In this document: positions 16,621 to 25,693 of the stretch, piece by piece
How positions within the stretch are numbered: the first letter of the stretch is position 1
Layout of the letters: every line of letters starts with the position of its first letter
NCBI RefSeq assembly: GCF_025359345.1
Contig: NZ_JANYGQ010000011.1
Location: forward strand, 1-64,000
Direction: 5' to 3'
DNA: 64,000 bases
Source of the DNA: Mucilaginibacter sp.
GTDB taxonomy: Bacteria; Bacteroidota; Bacteroidia; Sphingobacteriales; Sphingobacteriaceae
The notes under the pieces: model-generated
The model's database searches: none
What the model was told of the DNA's origin: nothing
What the model saw: the letters and a program-made list of their open reading frames with translations, nothing else
Program-made: the position numbers and the translations under genes

Positions 16621-17112
16621 CTATTCTTTTTCAGCCATTAACCGCTCTTCATCTTTTGTAGTTGGTTTACCGGCAGCATTAGGCTGGCCTTTACCTGTGG
16701 TAATCAAGCCACGCAAACTGTTTTGTATATAACTGGGCCAGGCGCCGTTGCATATTTCATAGCATTCGTAATCGGGCACCAGGCCATGGTGTGTAAAAAC
16801 AAGCTGTGTTTTGCCGTCTTTTTCCGAAATATCGAAGCGGATTTTCGTGTCCACCCATTCGCTTTTGTCTGTTGTGAACTTAAAGTAGTTTTCCATAACC
16901 AGCCAAACCACTTTTTTATTGGGAACAACTTCTATCAATTTTATTTTGCAGGTATGAATGTCTTCAAAATGATAGTCGAACACGTCGTTTAGCATTTCAG
17001 TGTTGCCTTCAATTTCTTCCGACCACCAGCCGCGTGGGTTAATAGTGGCATCGAATACTTGTTTTGGTGTTTGGTTTACCACAAGGGTAGTTGTAAAATC
17101 TGCTGTTGTCAT
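16621..17112 (-). CDS. SRPBCC-domain (AHSA1-like) protein
   Basis: This 163-residue START/AHSA1-superfamily protein has the typical first strand and helix (FTTTLVVNQTPKQVFDATIN, then RGWWSEEIEG), a beta core (CKIKLIEVVPNKKVVWLVME, FDISEKDGKTQLVFTHHGLV) and a long C-terminal helix (WPSYIQNSLRGLI). Such proteins bind a hydrophobic ligand or act as cochaperone-like factors. It is the second of two SRPBCC genes on this strand, 95 bp downstream of the first, likely under the same tandem promoter. Confidence 0.88.
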   Translation of the reverse strand: MTTADFTTTLVVNQTPKQVFDATINPRGWWSEEIEGNTEMLNDVFDYHFEDIHTCKIKLIEVVPNKKVVWLVMENYFKFTTDKSEWVDTKIRFDISEKDGKTQLVFTHHGLVPDYECYEICNGAWPSYIQNSLRGLITTGKGQPNAAGKPTTKDEERLMAEKE

Positions 17113-17207
17113 TTTTTTGTTTTTTTACGTAGATTAAATTGAGGGTGCTATTTGCACCCCGTTGATATTATGTTTAATAATGCCCGGGTTAGGTTTACTC
17201 CGGAGTA

Positions 17208-17660
17208 TTAATTACTGGTTGTTCCCTGGCTTGCAGCGTTTAAATCGGCAATAATTTTGTTGATATTTTGAACCCAGCCTTCGGTCATGCCGTTGTATAT
17301 CGCCAGGTTTTCAATTTCCGAGAATCCGCTGTGCACCAGCGTTAATTCGGTACCTTTATCTGTTTGGCGGAGTGTCCATAAAACTTTCGTATCAAGCGTT
17401 ACGCTGCCATCCCCCGGCCCGGCCTGCCACGAGTAAGAAAGCTTTTTAAACGGAACGAGTTCCAGCACCCTGCATTGCATAATGCCGTCGATATTAAGAC
17501 TGGGTATGGGCTTGGTGCGAAATTGAAAATCGTGGCCTATAACGGGTTGAAAATCGTTCTTCATCAGCCATAGCTCCAGTAGGTCCGCATTTGTAAGGTA
17601 TTCCCAAACCACTTCAGGTTTATGCGGAAAGAAAAATTGGTGATTAATGCTTTTTGTCAT
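17208..17660 (-). CDS. SRPBCC-domain (AHSA1-like) protein
   Basis: This 150-residue protein shows the AHSA1 pattern HQFFFPHKPEVVWEYLTNAD, LLELWLMKNDFQPVIGHDFQ, a beta core (CRVLELVPFKKLSYSW, LRQTDKGTELTLVHSGF) and the C-terminal helix EGWVQNINKIIADL. In many bacteria such genes are paired with an ArsR regulator, but none is seen here. Immediately upstream lie two 28-bp promoter-operator repeats (17666-17721), so it is clearly regulated. Confidence 0.88.
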   Translation of the reverse strand: MTKSINHQFFFPHKPEVVWEYLTNADLLELWLMKNDFQPVIGHDFQFRTKPIPSLNIDGIMQCRVLELVPFKKLSYSWQAGPGDGSVTLDTKVLWTLRQTDKGTELTLVHSGFSEIENLAIYNGMTEGWVQNINKIIADLNAASQGTTSN

Positions 17661-17665
17661 AATGG

Positions 17666-17721
17666 GTAACTTTAAGGTTACGCAAATGTATATGTAACTT
17701 TTGGGTTACGCAAATTTATTT
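17666..17721 (-). promoter_or_regulatory. Tandem promoter-operator: two 28-bp units with GTAAC-N6-GTTAC
   Basis: Two 28-bp direct repeats (17666-17693 and 17694-17721) each contain the inverted repeat GTAAC-N6-GTTAC (17666-17681, 17694-17709), followed by GCAAAT. On the minus strand each unit has an exact TAnnTTTG box (TACATTTG at 17690-17683, TAAATTTG at 17718-17711), so the operator covers the probable transcription start of each promoter. The proximal operator ends 5 bp before the ATG at 17660. A dimeric repressor such as ArsR or MarR is the likely ligand; its gene is not in the vicinity. Confidence 0.7.
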
Positions 17722-17760
17722 AAAAAAACTTTAATTGTTACCCGGCTACCGAACTGATGG

Positions 17761-18198
17761 TTAAGCCTTGCGCTTAAACCACTCCGAATATTTTGTTTCC
17801 TCGGGAACATCGGTTTGGCTTTCAAAGTCCAGGCGGTAGCCATCCGGGTCGGAAAATGCAACTACCCACATGTTGTTGCCCACAAAGGGCTCGTTAATTT
17901 CAATGCCATTGCCTTTAAACTCATGGAAAAGCGCCAGCGCATCAGCACATTGAAAGCAGATGGAGATTCCTTTGCCTGCTTCCTGCAAATGGTACACCCA
18001 ATGATCGTCGGTAGCGGGCTGTTGTAACATCAGTGAAACGTTGTCGCGCTGCAGGCTGCACCATTCAATTTTGTCGCGGGGTGTCCATTGATGCGTCATG
18101 GCGAAACCAAGTTTATCTCTATAAAAACTTAACGAGGCTTCCATATCGCGTACGATAAAAAATGGTACAGCCAGGCGGATGTTGGGTGATGTAGCCAT
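17761..18198 (-). CDS. VOC-superfamily (glyoxalase/bleomycin-resistance-like) protein
   Basis: This is a 145-residue protein with two beta-alpha-beta-beta-beta modules: RLAVPFFIVRDMEASLSFYR with DKLGF, and the second ending WVVAFSDPDGYRLDFESQTD. The Glu near the C-terminus and the SDPDGY turn are characteristic. Members bind a metal and catalyse isomerisation or dioxygenation, or sequester antibiotics; the substrate is unknown. It lies upstream of the SRPBCC pair but is separated from it by their own promoter region. Confidence 0.88.
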   Translation of the reverse strand: MATSPNIRLAVPFFIVRDMEASLSFYRDKLGFAMTHQWTPRDKIEWCSLQRDNVSLMLQQPATDDHWVYHLQEAGKGISICFQCADALALFHEFKGNGIEINEPFVGNNMWVVAFSDPDGYRLDFESQTDVPEETKYSEWFKRKA

Positions 18199-18239
18199 GG
18201 TTCAATTGGTGCGTATGTTCAAATTTAAAATTTATCCGG

Positions 18240-18362
18240 AAGAATAACCACGGAGTTCGCGGAGAAATGCGCAGAGAACGCAGAGACTAAAAAAAATAGA
18301 GAAATAGCGTTTTTAGCTCTGTGAACTTTGTGGCTCTTTGCGCACTCTGCGGTTAAAAGCGT
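18240..18362. repeat. Imperfect inverted repeat of the CACAGAG/GCAGAG family, copy 1
   Basis: The left arm contains CCACGGAGTTCGCGGAG, GCGCAGAG and ACGCAGAG; the right arm contains CTCTGTGAAC, TTTGTGGCTC and GCGCACTCTGCGGTT, which read in reverse as the same words. The centre is A/T-rich. A member of the same family lies at 62628-62752. The remaining 18363-18530 holds no feature that I see except the leader of the next gene. Confidence 0.6.
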
Positions 18363-18530
18363 TTAGGCAGAACGAGACTCTACCGTTAATTTTCCGTTAA
18401 TCTACTATCAAATAATCCCCTGTTTGCCCGTTTTTTAAATTTCCCCTGTTCAAATCGCAAAAAAGCCGTATTTTTAAAACATCTGCACACAACTACTGAA
18501 CATGCCGGCAAGCGTAAATAAAAATGGTTT

Positions 18531-19985
18531 ATGAACGTCATCCATAATAAAGAAATTGGAACCAAACAAAAGGCGCTGGCTATAAACCTCGATCCTAAAA
18601 TTTATGGCTCGTTTGCCGAGATCGGCGCCGGGCAGGACGTGGCTGCTAATTTCTTCAAAGCAGGCGCATCATCAGGAACTATAGCCAAAACAATGTCGGC
18701 TTACGATATGGTTTTCTCTGATGCCATCTATGGTGCGCAGCAAAGCCGTCGCTATGTGAGCGAGCCCCGCCTGATATCGATGCTGGAGCACGAATATGGC
18801 CTGTTAATTGAACGCCTGACCAGTCAGCGAGGCGATAAAACAACCTTTTTCGCATTTTCAAACACCATGTCGGCGCTTAACTATCATAAAACAAATGATG
18901 GGCACGGTTGGATGGGTGTGCGATTTCAGCTGGAACCCAACGGACCATTTAACGATGTGGTACTGCACGTTAAATTACTGGATAACGACAACGTTTTGCA
19001 GCAGCAGGCCGTGGGCATATTGGGCGTAAATCTTATTTATGCCTGCTTTTATTACCCCGAGATCCCGCCGGTATTTTTGCTATCGCTGATGGATAACCTC
19101 TCCCGCGATGCTATACAGATCGACATGATCCGTTTTGAAGGCCCGGACTTTTCCAAAGTTGATAACCGCCTGATGAGCCTGCACCTGGTAAAATACGGAT
19201 TTTCGGACGCGGCGCTGTTTGGCCCCGACGGCAAAAACCAGCAGCCATCCGAAGTATTGTATAAAAAGCATATTGTAGTTATACGCGGTCGGTTCAGGCC
19301 TATCATAAACGTGCATTTAGATATGCTAAATACGGGGGTTAAGCAATTTGTGGCAGAGCCGGATGTCGACCGTAAAAACCTGGTAGTAATTGCCGAGCTT
19401 ACGTTGCAGGCATTAAAAGAACGTAACGCCGGTGAAAGTGCTGAAATTGACGAAAAGGACTTCCTTGAACGGGTAGATATACTTTGCTCGTTGGGGCAAA
19501 CGGTATTGATCTCCAATTTCCATGAATATTATAAGTTAGTGGCTTACCTGTCAGGCATTACCAAACTAAAAATTGGCATGGTGTTAGGCTATCCCAACCT
19601 CGAATATATTTTTACGGAAGAACACTATAATAACCTGCCGGGCGGTATCCTGGAATCGTTTGCCACGCTGTTTAGCCGGAAGGTAAAGTTGTTTATTTAC
19701 CCTACCCTGCGCGATGGTGTTATATGGAACTGTCTTCGCTTTTACCCGCCGCCCCACCTTATCGACCTTTACCGCTACCTGATAGCCAACAACAAGATCG
19801 AGGATATCCGCCACTACAACGAAGGCAACCTGCATGTACAAACCGACAAGGTGCTGAACATGATTAAACAAAACGAAGAGGGCTGGGAGCAATATGTACC
19901 CGCCGATGTAGCTGCCATGATAAAAGATCGCTGTTTGTTTGGGTTTTCGTGTGTGAATGATGGTTTGGCAGCAGGTACCGAATAG
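18531..19985 (+). CDS. Conserved-looking 484-residue cytoplasmic protein, function not recognised
   Basis: This is an intact 484-residue ORF with no signal peptide and no clear membrane span. The N-terminal part is strikingly patterned (LDPKIYGSFAEIGAGQDVAA, NFFKAGASSGTIAKTMSAYD, MVFSDAIYGAQQSRRYVSEP), which indicates a conserved enzyme-like domain. The C-terminal half has several F-, Y- and P-rich stretches (LFSRKVKLFIYPTLRDGVIW). I see no Walker, Rossmann or nucleotidyltransferase signature. It is convergent with GH127 and likely monocistronic. I cannot assign a function. Confidence 0.85.
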   Translation: MNVIHNKEIGTKQKALAINLDPKIYGSFAEIGAGQDVAANFFKAGASSGTIAKTMSAYDMVFSDAIYGAQQSRRYVSEPRLISMLEHEYGLLIERLTSQRGDKTTFFAFSNTMSALNYHKTNDGHGWMGVRFQLEPNGPFNDVVLHVKLLDNDNVLQQQAVGILGVNLIYACFYYPEIPPVFLLSLMDNLSRDAIQIDMIRFEGPDFSKVDNRLMSLHLVKYGFSDAALFGPDGKNQQPSEVLYKKHIVVIRGRFRPIINVHLDMLNTGVKQFVAEPDVDRKNLVVIAELTLQALKERNAGESAEIDEKDFLERVDILCSLGQTVLISNFHEYYKLVAYLSGITKLKIGMVLGYPNLEYIFTEEHYNNLPGGILESFATLFSRKVKLFIYPTLRDGVIWNCLRFYPPPHLIDLYRYLIANNKIEDIRHYNEGNLHVQTDKVLNMIKQNEEGWEQYVPADVAAMIKDRCLFGFSCVNDGLAAGTE

Positions 19986-20022
19986 CGTTAGCCAATAACA
20001 GAGCCTCATTGCAAATTTCATT

Positions 20023-21909
20023 TCATTCTCCCGCCTTGTTCACCAACTGCGCTCCCCAAACCTTATAGAACGATGGCTGTTTCCCATTTCCGGCGGACGC
20101 GTAATCGCAAAGCGTAATGCTAATCGGCCCTCCAGGGCTTTCGGTATATGATTCCGGGATAAAACTTGCCTTGAAAGCCATGTAAACATCGTCGGCTTTG
20201 GTTAAATCCTCAACGAGTTCAATATAACCGTTTTCATCAGTTACGGGTTTTAACGCGGCTTCCAGTCCCGCGTCTTCAAAACGAGAATCCCTTGCCAAAA
20301 CTATTGGGCCGCGCATAATTGCCGCGCTGCGGGTGGTTGTGCCCATTTCAATTACCCGGCCACGCATATCAAAGTCAACGATAATCTTGTCCCCGGTTTT
20401 CCATGTGCGCTTTATGCTGGTATACCGACCAGCTTGTACATCATTAACAATCTCACCATTTACGCTCAGCTTTGTGTTTTTACTCCATGCTGGAATGCGG
20501 ACGAAAATTTCCATATTCTGCTGTTGTTGTAATGTGATATCCATTTCAACGGTGCCGGATTTTGGATAGGCCGTATGTTGCGTTAAAACAACGCTGTCGC
20601 CTTGCGGGCTTTTAAGCTTAAATACCCCGTCCGAAAAATAGTTAACCTGCAGGCCTTCTTTTCGCGATGTAACCATGTAGGCCGGTATGTTAAATAACCC
20701 GCGCGGGCCATTGGCTTCGCAACAGTTAAGCCCCATACCGCATTGTTCGCTGCCGGGCAGGCGTTGGCCGTTTAGCGGGGTATATTTGGCCCAAACCGCT
20801 CCGTCAGCGCTCATGGAACTAAGTAATGCGTTATAATATGTCCGTTCGGCTTCATCAGCGTATTTTGAATCGCCAGTAAGGCGCAACAGTTGCCCGGTAA
20901 GTTTTAACCAGGTAACCGTAACGCAAGTCTCCTGGTAATGGGTGACAGGCCTGTCCTGGACTACATTACCGCCAAACCACATCTCTATAGATGCGCCCGA
21001 TCCTACAATGTTTATTTCCGTATCGCGGATATTTTCCCAGGCGTCCATTACCGCTTTTTTGTAGGTTTCGTTACCTGTTAACCGGTAAAGCTCGGTAAGC
21101 CCCTCGTAGCACGACATCATTTCATAGGCCTTTTGACCCTGTTCCGGACTGTACCAGTTTTTGGGCTTTGGAAAGCGCGCACCAACGTTCACGTTCGCCT
21201 TGCTTATCAACTGCGGCCCATCAGGTGTCTCCCACTGCCGCACTATTTCCTTTGCAAAATCCAGGTATTTTTGATTATGGGTGGCTTTATATAACAGGCA
21301 AATGGGCTCCAGTACCGACGATGCCGCCATGCCCCTGAAATTACCCTTGGTTACAATTATGCCGTCTTTTTTATTTAAGTCGCTTATTAAATTATCGGCA
21401 AGACGGATTGCGCCGCTGAGACTTTTTTTATCGCCGGTAAGATCGTAATAAGACAGCAACCCGAGCATACAATATTTGCGGCCCCAAATATCCCACTCTT
21501 CCAGGCGATGGGCGGCAGCATAATTGCCGATATAACCATCCGGAGTTTGGGTGGCAAGCAACGAGCTAACCGAATGGTCGAGCACTTTTTTTAGTTCAGG
21601 TGAGGGTTGATATTTGTAGGCCAGCACAGCAGAGGTAAACCACTTACCCCAAAATTCATTTTGCCAAAGGTGTGTTTCGGTGCGGTTTTTCAATTTAAAT
21701 GGTTCAATTAGCCGATCGGCATCCTGCGCCATTATACGATTGTTTAATGATGCGCTTAACTTATTCCCCAAGTAGCCGTTCAGTGCAACCGCCGGGGAAG
21801 GGGTTAGAACATTATCCACCGGGCTGTTTTTATTTTGGGCGGATAGCCTGGTGCAAAACAAGCAAGCGCCGGCAAATACAGCACATAGTAATATTTTCTT
21901 TAAAACCAT
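20023..21909 (-). CDS. GH127-family glycoside hydrolase (DUF1680, beta-L-arabinofuranosidase-like)
   Basis: From Met 21909 the protein is 628 residues with a signal peptide (KKILLCAVFAGACLFC, cleavage near LSAQN), so it is secreted to the periplasm or surface. The alpha/alpha-barrel pattern of DUF1680 is clear (QTPDGYIGNYAA, WDIWGRKYCMLGLLSYYDLT). The zinc-site motifs of the family are visible: QETCVTVTW for the Glu-x-Cys pair, and GLNCCEANGPRG for the double Cys that includes the nucleophile. Family members release L-arabinofuranose from plant glycans. I preferred this start over the upstream open codons, since it heads the signal sequence. Confidence 0.88.
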   Translation of the reverse strand: MVLKKILLCAVFAGACLFCTRLSAQNKNSPVDNVLTPSPAVALNGYLGNKLSASLNNRIMAQDADRLIEPFKLKNRTETHLWQNEFWGKWFTSAVLAYKYQPSPELKKVLDHSVSSLLATQTPDGYIGNYAAAHRLEEWDIWGRKYCMLGLLSYYDLTGDKKSLSGAIRLADNLISDLNKKDGIIVTKGNFRGMAASSVLEPICLLYKATHNQKYLDFAKEIVRQWETPDGPQLISKANVNVGARFPKPKNWYSPEQGQKAYEMMSCYEGLTELYRLTGNETYKKAVMDAWENIRDTEINIVGSGASIEMWFGGNVVQDRPVTHYQETCVTVTWLKLTGQLLRLTGDSKYADEAERTYYNALLSSMSADGAVWAKYTPLNGQRLPGSEQCGMGLNCCEANGPRGLFNIPAYMVTSRKEGLQVNYFSDGVFKLKSPQGDSVVLTQHTAYPKSGTVEMDITLQQQQNMEIFVRIPAWSKNTKLSVNGEIVNDVQAGRYTSIKRTWKTGDKIIVDFDMRGRVIEMGTTTRSAAIMRGPIVLARDSRFEDAGLEAALKPVTDENGYIELVEDLTKADDVYMAFKASFIPESYTESPGGPISITLCDYASAGNGKQPSFYKVWGAQLVNKAGE

Positions 21910-22077
21910 AATTGTTAAAGCTATGGCTTTTTTACGAAAACTTAGAAGCCGGGTGATGTTTGTAAGCAGGTACAAACATCGCCCGGCCGATGCATATGGT
22001 TAATGGCCGGAAAGCGATTTCCCGCTCTTGCAAACGTTTCTTTTTTCGATTCCTATAAAATCTGTTATCTTGGTATC

Positions 22078-24002
22078 ATGAAATCCAAACCTTTCCTAAA
22101 AACCCTGGTCGCTATTGCGCTTATTTCCGCTGTATTGTTAACGGTAAAATGCAAAACCACCGAGAAAGCACAAAAAGGCGAGATTGCTCAATTTTTGACT
22201 GCCTTTAATAAACAAGTTGAAGCGCGTAATACCGACTCCGTTTTGGCGTATTTCGCGGAGAGCCATTCTGGCCGCTCGTTTTTAGGCATGGCTAATTTAC
22301 TTTCGGGGAAAAGCGAATTTAACAGCAATTCAAAACCCCTTGCAACCATCAATCTTGATATGGATAATGCCAACATCAAAATGATGAACGATAATGTGGC
22401 AGTAGTAAGCGTCGTCACAAAATTTAGCCATGACTCGCTTGCTTCGCGCGAGTCCCTTTTAAAATTCACGGTAAAGAAAACAACGTCCCATCAATATAAA
22501 ATTCAGGATGTTGATGCGAAACGGTTTTTAGCCGAATATGCAGATTATGAAAGTGTGGTGCGGCAAAAAACGATGTCGCCGAAAGATATGTTTAGCCCCG
22601 AAACAATTGCCGCCTTTAAAACGGCCCGGGCACTTAAGCCGGCTTACGATACCGTTGTGTGGCTGGCCCACGTTGACAAAAAGACCTATTACTACGTGGT
22701 TAAAGGAAAATGGGATATGGATAACGATATTAATCGCTACCCCGACAGCGTTATAGCGCCTTACAAAATGGGCCTGGTTAACCCGGATTTAAAGGAAGTT
22801 ATCCCGCCCCAATATGATTTGATACACAACATTAGCGGCACATTTCCCGGCCTGGTTGAGGTGGAAAAGGATGGTAAAAAAGGCTTTTATAACCTTAACG
22901 GCAAAATAGTGCTGCCGGTAAACTACGACCAGGTATTCCCGGTTAACGATGGCGATAACCTTGCTGTTTTACGCAACGACGCCGATTATTTTTACCTGAA
23001 GCGGGACACGACAGTTTCGGACAAAGTTGATTTGAAAATAAGCGACATTATGCCGAAAATTAAGGGACTGGCGGGTTCGTTCGACCTTTATAAAAGTGCG
23101 CTGAATGTTATAACCGAATATAATTCAGAAACTGAACACGGGGCAATCTACATCGCACCCTCTTACCTGGTTGATTTGAATATTATTGGAAAAGTGATGG
23201 ATTTTAAAAACCCGCTGCGTAAAGTTGATTACGAGGAAACGCACCTCAATTATAAAGTAGCTTATGCCACAACAGCTAAGCCAGCTGAAAACTGGCTCGA
23301 AGCTACGTTTTACTCCATACGCGATTACTTTTTAGGTGGGAGAAGCGAGTTTTACGACAAAAAGAATATCGTAATTGTGGATAAGAAGAACAACCGCTTG
23401 TTTACGCAAGGTATTAGCTCTGATTATAGCCGGGAAGAAGCCTGGGGTGATGCATTGACCGGCGCTTGCGACGTGAACAGTATTAAGTTAATTAACGACT
23501 CGTTGTACGAAGTGAAAGCCGGCGCCACATTTTATTCCGAGCTTTATGACTCTACTAAAGATATAACAGGAGGCCCGTACTATCATTATTTCGCCGTTAA
23601 AAACAATAAACTGACCGAGCTGCCAAACGACCGCTTTTTTGGCTTTACCAAGTATGTGAAAATGGACGATAGCTATTTAAATGGATGTTATACAATGCTT
23701 GTCGGCTCGGGGATTATAATCACCGGCAAAAAAAGACAATCAATCAAATTTCGCCGGAAATGCTGCGCATGATAAAAAACGAGATATTTGCTGATTACGC
23801 TTATAAGTTCAAGGACAAACGCTGGGAAGATATATTTATGATGATGGAATCGTACAACCGGAAAACAATAGATAAACAACCCTATAATGTCAGCGTCGAC
23901 GACTCATTAACCGTAATTGATAAATACAACATTAACTGGATTAACCAGCGGCTAAAAGGCAGTGCTGCTACCGCACCTAAAAACACCTTGGCGGCAAAAT
24001 GA
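22078..24002 (+). pseudogene. WG-repeat/YARHG lipoprotein split by an A7 tract
   Basis: The first part (22078-23772) has a lipoprotein signal with Cys25 (ISAVLLTVKCK) and WG-type repeats (YKMGLVNPDLKEVIPPQYDL, KKGFYNLNGKIVLPVNYDQV). At 23728-23734 a run of seven A ends the frame in an unrelated tail. The -1 frame continues with QISPEMLRMIKNEIFADYAY KFKDKRWEDIF as spaced blocks, a YARHG-like C-terminal domain ending at 24002. One more A, or a -1 slip on A-AAA-AAA, restores GKKKTINQIS. It overlaps the next gene by ATGA, so the unit is translated to its real end. It may be slippage-expressed, phase-variable, or a sequence error. Confidence 0.8.
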
Positions 24003-24634
24003 AACTCGCGCTAAAGGTATTGTGGTATACGGCTTTTTTTTGGGTAGCGATATTATGCGCAGGCACCTTTTTGCAGTATTACGATCTTAAGGGGCATTCG
24101 TCCTTTTTACAGATAAAACAGGCCGCAGTTAAAACCGGCTGGTATCTGCCTGCCTTTTATTGCCACATTATAGGCAGCAGCATAATTTTGTTCATTGGGT
24201 TTTTCCAGTTCTCGAAAAAGGTATACAACAACAGGCCGTTGCATAAAACCTTGGGAAAGATATACGTTTTCGGCGTGCTGTTTTTTGCAGCACCCGGTGC
24301 TTATGTGATGACGTTGTTTGTGAATCGCGGCCCGGGGGTCTTTACTTCATTCCTGCTACAGAACACGCTTTGGGTTGCTTTTACGCTGGCTGCATGGTTA
24401 CTTGTATTAAGGGGCCGAATAAACCCACACATAAAAATGATGCGCCGTAGCTATGCCCTGGCCTTCGGTGCCGTAACTTTGCGGCTTTATATATTCCTGT
24501 TTACAGTGTTAGGCAGTGGCGTCGGTTTTGCGCACAACTACCTTATCATAGCTTTCTTAAGCTGGGTGCCCAACTTGCTGATAGCCGAATGGCTGAATTA
24601 TACAGCGGAAACCCCTCAACTTTCGGTGAAATAA
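23999..24634 (+). CDS. DUF2306-family membrane protein
   Basis: This 211-residue protein has about six membrane segments (ALKVLWYTAFFWVAILCAGT, IIGSSIILFIGFFQF, VLFFAAPGAYVMTLFV, LWVAFTLAAWLLVL, LRLYIFLFTVLGSG, LIIAFLSWVPNLLIAEWL) and the family histidines (FYCHIIGSS, RPLHKTLGKIYV, NPHIKMMRRSYAL). DUF2306 proteins are inner-membrane proteins of unknown function whose His pattern suggests haem or metal binding. It overlaps the WG/YARHG gene by 4 bp. Confidence 0.85.
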   Translation: MKLALKVLWYTAFFWVAILCAGTFLQYYDLKGHSSFLQIKQAAVKTGWYLPAFYCHIIGSSIILFIGFFQFSKKVYNNRPLHKTLGKIYVFGVLFFAAPGAYVMTLFVNRGPGVFTSFLLQNTLWVAFTLAAWLLVLRGRINPHIKMMRRSYALAFGAVTLRLYIFLFTVLGSGVGFAHNYLIIAFLSWVPNLLIAEWLNYTAETPQLSVK

Positions 24635-24741
24635 ATTTTATATCTCCTGATATTTTTACCGGGGTGATTAATATTTATAGATTTCAAATATTTTTGAATA
24701 TGTGATAACCAACGCCTTTAAGCATGAGCAATATCATTATT

Positions 24742-24749
24742 TAACTTTG
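24742..24749 (+). promoter_or_regulatory. Promoter -7 box of the CHAD-CYTH operon
   Basis: TAACTTTG matches TAnnTTTG exactly and is followed by GCAGGG. It predicts a leader of about 85 nt before ATG 24840. The rest of the 205-bp gap 24635-24839 shows nothing else. Confidence 0.5.
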
Positions 24750-24839
24750 CAGGGATAAGTACATTTGGTTGGGTTGTAAATGGATAACCTGCTGGTGTAA
24801 GCTGATAGGTTACTATTAAATAGTGTTAACCAAAACTTA

Positions 24840-25688
24840 ATGTACACGGCTATGTTTAAAGAATCTGTAGTTGCCGCTGCGCCGCCTTTGTTTGCTATGA
24901 AAAAACGGGAAGAGGAAAAGTATTTTGATAAGCAATGGGAAACCATGACCGCCAGCCTGGCTGCGTACATGGAAACCGAAGATCCCGAAGACCTGCACCG
25001 CTTTAGGGTACAGGTAAAAAAATTGAGAGCCTTTATTATAATGGCTGATAGCGTTGAAGACGTTCCCGGGCTTGCGCCGCTTTTTAAACCTGTTAAAAGC
25101 ATTTTTAAAAAAGCCGGCGAGATACGGAATGCCTATATGAACCAGCAATTAGGCAATGCACACCATACCGGCAACAATTTTCTGATGGAAAGTCAGCAGC
25201 TGCTGCAACTTAATGCCCACCGCGATTTTAAATTGGCAGGGGATAAACATCTTGATAAAATAAGTCGCGCGCAACACCAGTTAGAAGGAAAAATACCACC
25301 AATAAGCGATTTACACATTAATCTTTTTTATCAGAAATTGCTGCAGCAGATAGCCGACGCTGTTAAAAACATTAAATTTAACGAGGGATTGCACGAATGC
25401 CGCAAGCTGGTAAAAATTTTAATTTACAATCTTAAACTGGTGCGGCCTGTACTAACCATAGGGTTGAATGAGGACTACCTGGAGCAGATACAAACCGCCA
25501 TTGGCGATTGGCACGATTGCGTGCTTGCTATAGAACTGTTCTCGGGTGGCGAAGCTAACGATAAAGTAATTGTAGGGTCGCTGAAAAAAGAAATGACCAT
25601 TCTAAAAAGAAATATTAGGGTGCTCATCAAAGATTTTTATAACCAGGCAACAACTGTTGTCGACTTGCCAATTGAGCAAATAAGCTAA
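24840..25688 (+). CDS. CHAD-domain protein
   Basis: This 282-residue helical protein carries the conserved His/Arg/Lys pattern of CHAD domains (DPEDLHRFRVQVKKLRAFI, then GLHECRKLVKILIYNLKLVR and IGDWHDCVLAIELF). CHAD domains bind inorganic polyphosphate, and the basic helices seen here are the binding face. It is followed after 5 bp by a CYTH gene, the usual partner, so the two form an operon likely linked to polyphosphate or triphosphate metabolism. MFKESVV, four codons in, is an alternative start. Confidence 0.9.
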   Translation: MYTAMFKESVVAAAPPLFAMKKREEEKYFDKQWETMTASLAAYMETEDPEDLHRFRVQVKKLRAFIIMADSVEDVPGLAPLFKPVKSIFKKAGEIRNAYMNQQLGNAHHTGNNFLMESQQLLQLNAHRDFKLAGDKHLDKISRAQHQLEGKIPPISDLHINLFYQKLLQQIADAVKNIKFNEGLHECRKLVKILIYNLKLVRPVLTIGLNEDYLEQIQTAIGDWHDCVLAIELFSGGEANDKVIVGSLKKEMTILKRNIRVLIKDFYNQATTVVDLPIEQIS

Positions 25689-25693
25689 CATAT

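Noticed and set aside
19052..19516. 154-residue ORF antisense to the 484-residue gene
   Set aside because: Ser/Arg-rich shadow frame without recognisable motifs, inside an intact gene.
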